This document shows positions 30,038 through 32,666 of a stretch of 32,666 nt of DNA, piece after piece. The DNA is from CAZZNQ01 sp964655775. Its GTDB lineage: Bacteria > Planctomycetota > Brocadiia > SM23-32. The position numbers and the translations under genes were made by a program. The notes beneath the pieces are model-generated. The model made no database searches. It saw nothing but the letters and a program-made list of their open reading frames with translations, and was not told where the DNA came from. Location: assembly GCA_964655775.1 (NCBI GenBank), contig CAZZNQ010000045.1:1-32666 (forward strand). The letters are read 5' to 3'. Positions within the stretch are counted from its first letter, which is position 1; every line of letters begins with the position of its first letter.

Positions 30038-32236
30038 ATGAGTGATTGCACACATCACGTGCGGTCAAAGCTCCGTCCGGCTGAGAAGCTCATCATGCTC
30101 ACGGACAGCGACATAGACCGCGATGGCAACTTCGGCTGCCGTTGGCTGGCCGTCACCAGCGAGCGTGTGATGACGTTCGCCGACGACGGGGCGATGGATG
30201 GTCCGGAGACCGAGCTTCCGCTCAGCGAAGTGAAGTCCGTGCGCACCACGCACCTGGTTGGGCAGGTGGCGCTGGAGGCGATGACAGACCGGAGCAAAGT
30301 GGAGTTGATCCGCTGCTCGAACTCGCTTTCGGCCTGGTACTCGAAGATCGCCAAGTCCCTCACGGACGCCCGCAAGGCGGAGGCGCTGCCGGTGTTCGAC
30401 CGGGAGGGGATTGAGGTGCTGCGCTGTCCGCAGTGCGGGCGCCTGCTGCCGGAGAAGGGCAGCTTCTGCCCTGCCTGCCTGAATCGCGGCGAGGTGCTGG
30501 GCCGGCTCTGGCATTACATCCGGCCGCACTGGCGCACGGCGCTGGGCATCATGACACTTGTTCTGGCTGGGACCGCAGTGAGCCTTGCTCCGCCGATGCT
30601 GCTCAAGGTGCTGGTGGACGGTGTGCTGGCCGGCAACGGCGGGCCGCAATTGCTCTTCGGCCTGGTGTTCGGTCTGATCTTCCTCCACGCCTGTCAGAGC
30701 ATCATCGGAATCTTCCGCGGACGCCTCTCAGCGTGGCTGGGCACGCGCATCGTGCACGAGCTGCGCTTCGATCTGTACCGCGCCATCGAGGGCCTGAGTC
30801 TGCGCCGGTTCGACCAGACGCAGACCGGCGCGTTGCTCAGCCGCCTGACCGGCGACACCGGCATGCTGCAGTGGATCTTCACGGACGCGGGGATGTTCAT
30901 CGTGCCGACGCTGCTTCAACTCGTCGGCATCTGCCTGATTCTGTTGGTCTGGAAGTGGTGGCTGGCGCTGCTGGTGCTGATCCCCACGCCTTTGGTCATA
31001 GCGCTGGTCGGCTGGTTCCACCGCAAGCTGCACGGGCTATGGTACCGCGTCTGGCAGAGGCGGTCGCGCATGACGGCGCGGGCCCAGGACTCCATCTCCG
31101 GTATCCGCGTGGTCAAGGCGTTCTCGCAGGAGCCGCGGGAGATCGACCGGTTCCAGCAGAGAAGCCACGAATTCTACCGGGCCGCCGCTACCGCCGAAGG
31201 CACCTGGGCCACCGGCTTCCCCATCATCATGTTCACCATCTCCATCGGCACGTACCTCGTCTGGTACTTCGGCGGGCTCAGCGTGCTCAGCGGCGGGTTG
31301 ACGATCGGCACGTTGATGGCCTTCATCAACTACCTGGGTATGTTCTACGGGCCGCTGCAGTGGCTGACCAGCTTCGGCAATCATATAAACCAGGCGTTCA
31401 CAGCCGCCCAGCGTCTGTTCGAGATAACCGACGCGGATCAGGAGGTATATGAGGCGGAGGATGCCGTGCCCCTCACGGAGCCTGAGGGCGCGATCTCCTT
31501 CAACGATGTTCACTTCGGCTACCTGAAGGACCGGCCGGTGATAAAGGGCCTGACCCTCGACGTGAAACCGGGCGAGATGATCGGACTGGTCGGACGCTCG
31601 GGAGTGGGAAAGACGACCATGACGAACCTGATCTGCCGCTTTTACGACGTGGACGAGGGCAGCATTGCGTTCGACGGCGTCGATCTGCGCAACTGCCGGC
31701 TGCGCGATCTGCGCCGCAACATCGGCATCGTCCCCCAGGAGTCGTTCCTGTTCGACGGCACCATCGCCGACAATATCGGTTACGGCAGGCCGGCGGCCAC
31801 CCGCGAGGACGTCATTCGTGCGGCGATCGCCGCCAACGCGCACGGCTTCATCATGCGCCAGCCGGACGGCTATGACACCCGCTGCGGCGAGCGCGGCGGC
31901 CGTCTCTCCGGAGGCGAGAAGCAGCGCATCGCCATCGCCCGGGCCATCCTCCACGATCCCAAGGTGCTGATATTGGACGAGGCGACCAGCTCCGTGGACA
32001 CCCAGACCGAGGCCCTGATACAGGAGGCGCTGACCGCTCTGGTCAAGGGACGCACCACCTTTGCCATCGCCCACCGGCTGTCCACGCTGAAGAACGCCGA
32101 CCGCCTGGTGGTGATCGCCGACGGCAAGATCGAGGAGGTGGGCACGCACGACGAGCTGATGGCTAAAAGGGGCACGTACTCGAAACTGGTGGAGATGCAG
32201 TCCAGGCTTTCCTCGATGAAGGCCGTGGACGGCTGA
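30038..32236 (+). CDS. ABC exporter with PH-like N-terminus and zinc ribbon
   Basis: A 732-residue fused ABC exporter half. Residues 1-120 look like a PH-type cytoplasmic domain (WLAVTSERVMTF). Residues 130-147 are a C-x2-C-x10-C-x2-C zinc ribbon. About six membrane helices follow (from IMTLVLAGTAVSLAPPML onward), then an ATPase domain. That has Walker A GRSGVGKTT from 519, signature LSGGEKQR at 623 and Walker B LILDEATSSVD with D647/E648, all intact. From memory, this composite with a DUF1854 gene behind it is the pair seen near cyanophycin genes in other bacteria. No cyanophycin gene is in this window. Start: ATG 30038, with a weak -10-like TAGAAT at 29956. Confidence 0.85.
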   Translation: MSDCTHHVRSKLRPAEKLIMLTDSDIDRDGNFGCRWLAVTSERVMTFADDGAMDGPETELPLSEVKSVRTTHLVGQVALEAMTDRSKVELIRCSNSLSAWYSKIAKSLTDARKAEALPVFDREGIEVLRCPQCGRLLPEKGSFCPACLNRGEVLGRLWHYIRPHWRTALGIMTLVLAGTAVSLAPPMLLKVLVDGVLAGNGGPQLLFGLVFGLIFLHACQSIIGIFRGRLSAWLGTRIVHELRFDLYRAIEGLSLRRFDQTQTGALLSRLTGDTGMLQWIFTDAGMFIVPTLLQLVGICLILLVWKWWLALLVLIPTPLVIALVGWFHRKLHGLWYRVWQRRSRMTARAQDSISGIRVVKAFSQEPREIDRFQQRSHEFYRAAATAEGTWATGFPIIMFTISIGTYLVWYFGGLSVLSGGLTIGTLMAFINYLGMFYGPLQWLTSFGNHINQAFTAAQRLFEITDADQEVYEAEDAVPLTEPEGAISFNDVHFGYLKDRPVIKGLTLDVKPGEMIGLVGRSGVGKTTMTNLICRFYDVDEGSIAFDGVDLRNCRLRDLRRNIGIVPQESFLFDGTIADNIGYGRPAATREDVIRAAIAANAHGFIMRQPDGYDTRCGERGGRLSGGEKQRIAIARAILHDPKVLILDEATSSVDTQTEALIQEALTALVKGRTTFAIAHRLSTLKNADRLVVIADGKIEEVGTHDELMAKRGTYSKLVEMQSRLSSMKAVDG

Positions 32237-32248
32237 AAGGGGACACCA

Positions 32249-32666
32249 ATGGGAGAACGAGTTGCAGAAGGTGTCGACCCCAAGGAACGGGAGCCGCACT
32301 ACGCGTTCCTGGAGGCGGACAAGCTGCGGCTGTTCCGCGACGGCAGCGGCCACCTGCGTATGGAGGTGGCGGGCGACCGCACCTACCTGGACGTGGAGGC
32401 GGTGCGCACCTTTCCGCTGAGCGATCCGGAACGCTACATCGGCTTCCTGGACAACCAGCAGAAGGTGATCGGGACCGTGGTGGACCCGTCCGGGCTGGAC
32501 GACACCTCGAAGGCCCTGATGGCCGAGGCCCTGCAGCGCCACTATTTTGTGCCCAGCATCCTCCGCATAAACAGTATGAGGGAGGAGTTCGGGGCCATAT
32601 ACTGGGACGTCGAGACGGATCGCGGCCGGCGCGAGTTCGTGGTCAAGGGCATGAGGGACGCGCTCG
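32249..32666 (+). CDS. DUF1854 protein (partial, runs off the window)
   Basis: 139 complete codons are visible. GAAAGGGG lies a few bases before ATG 32249, which is 12 bases after the ABC gene, so the two are one operon. The pattern VEAVRTFPLSDPERYIGFLD, LMAEALQRHYFVPSILRI, YWDVETDRG and REFVVKGMRDA is the DUF1854 signature, which is nearly always found beside this type of ABC exporter. Function is not established. The C-terminus lies beyond the window. Confidence 0.85.
   Translation, partial: MGERVAEGVDPKEREPHYAFLEADKLRLFRDGSGHLRMEVAGDRTYLDVEAVRTFPLSDPERYIGFLDNQQKVIGTVVDPSGLDDTSKALMAEALQRHYFVPSILRINSMREEFGAIYWDVETDRGRREFVVKGMRDAL

Overview
The window is a GC-rich bacterial chromosome segment, probably from an uncultured lineage. 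Several things point loosely to the Planctomycetota/Verrucomicrobiota/Lentisphaerota neighbourhood: LL-diaminopimelate aminotransferase (DapL) for lysine, a URO-D-like protein beside a GH43-like propeller, very regular tyrosine-rich YD-repeat proteins, and a non-coding block built of 'aatccgcgtaatccgtgtaatctgcgg'-type units. No 16S gene is present, so this placement is an inference. I saw no tRNA, rRNA, CRISPR array, transposase or phage gene.

Layout. (1) 1-409: non-coding dispersed repeat and a hairpin. (2) 416-9682: an RHS/YD-repeat locus. A 917-residue YD core with a variable C-terminal tip is followed by a membrane protein. Then come at least three fragments of other rhs genes (from 3754, 6750 and 9130), each starting at or within a few bases of the stop of the preceding partner gene and each followed by another exported or membrane protein. 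(3) 9865-14897: ordinary genes (URO-D-like protein, five-bladed propeller, nikR, metG, thpR) closed by a terminator. (4) 15058-18995: a second rhs graveyard. It holds a Cys-rich orphan tip with an ATGA-overlapping membrane partner, another orphan tip-like gene, a frameshifted membrane partner, and an HExxH protein. (5) 19252-25946: a small charged protein, holA (minus strand), dapL, a three-gene ABC-2 exporter operon, a DEDD exonuclease-like protein and a DUF3795 lipoprotein (minus strand). (6) 26058-32666: a promoter/leader-peptide/terminator module ahead of an RNHCP zinc protein, two GNAT acetyltransferases, an M28 peptidase, and a PH/zinc-ribbon ABC exporter coupled to a DUF1854 protein that runs off the end.

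The main biological signal is the rhs locus. It has the shape of a polymorphic-toxin archive: one long YD core and several displaced tip-plus-partner cassettes stacked behind it, with a 283-bp core segment duplicated without gaps 5,620 bp away. Tip genes are lower in GC than the flanking genes, three partner starts overlap the end of the preceding tip or remnant by ATGA, and every partner is predicted to be in the envelope. Two partners are each broken at a run of seven Gs. None of the tips matches a toxin family I can name with certainty; the second tip carries a caspase-like His/Cys arrangement.
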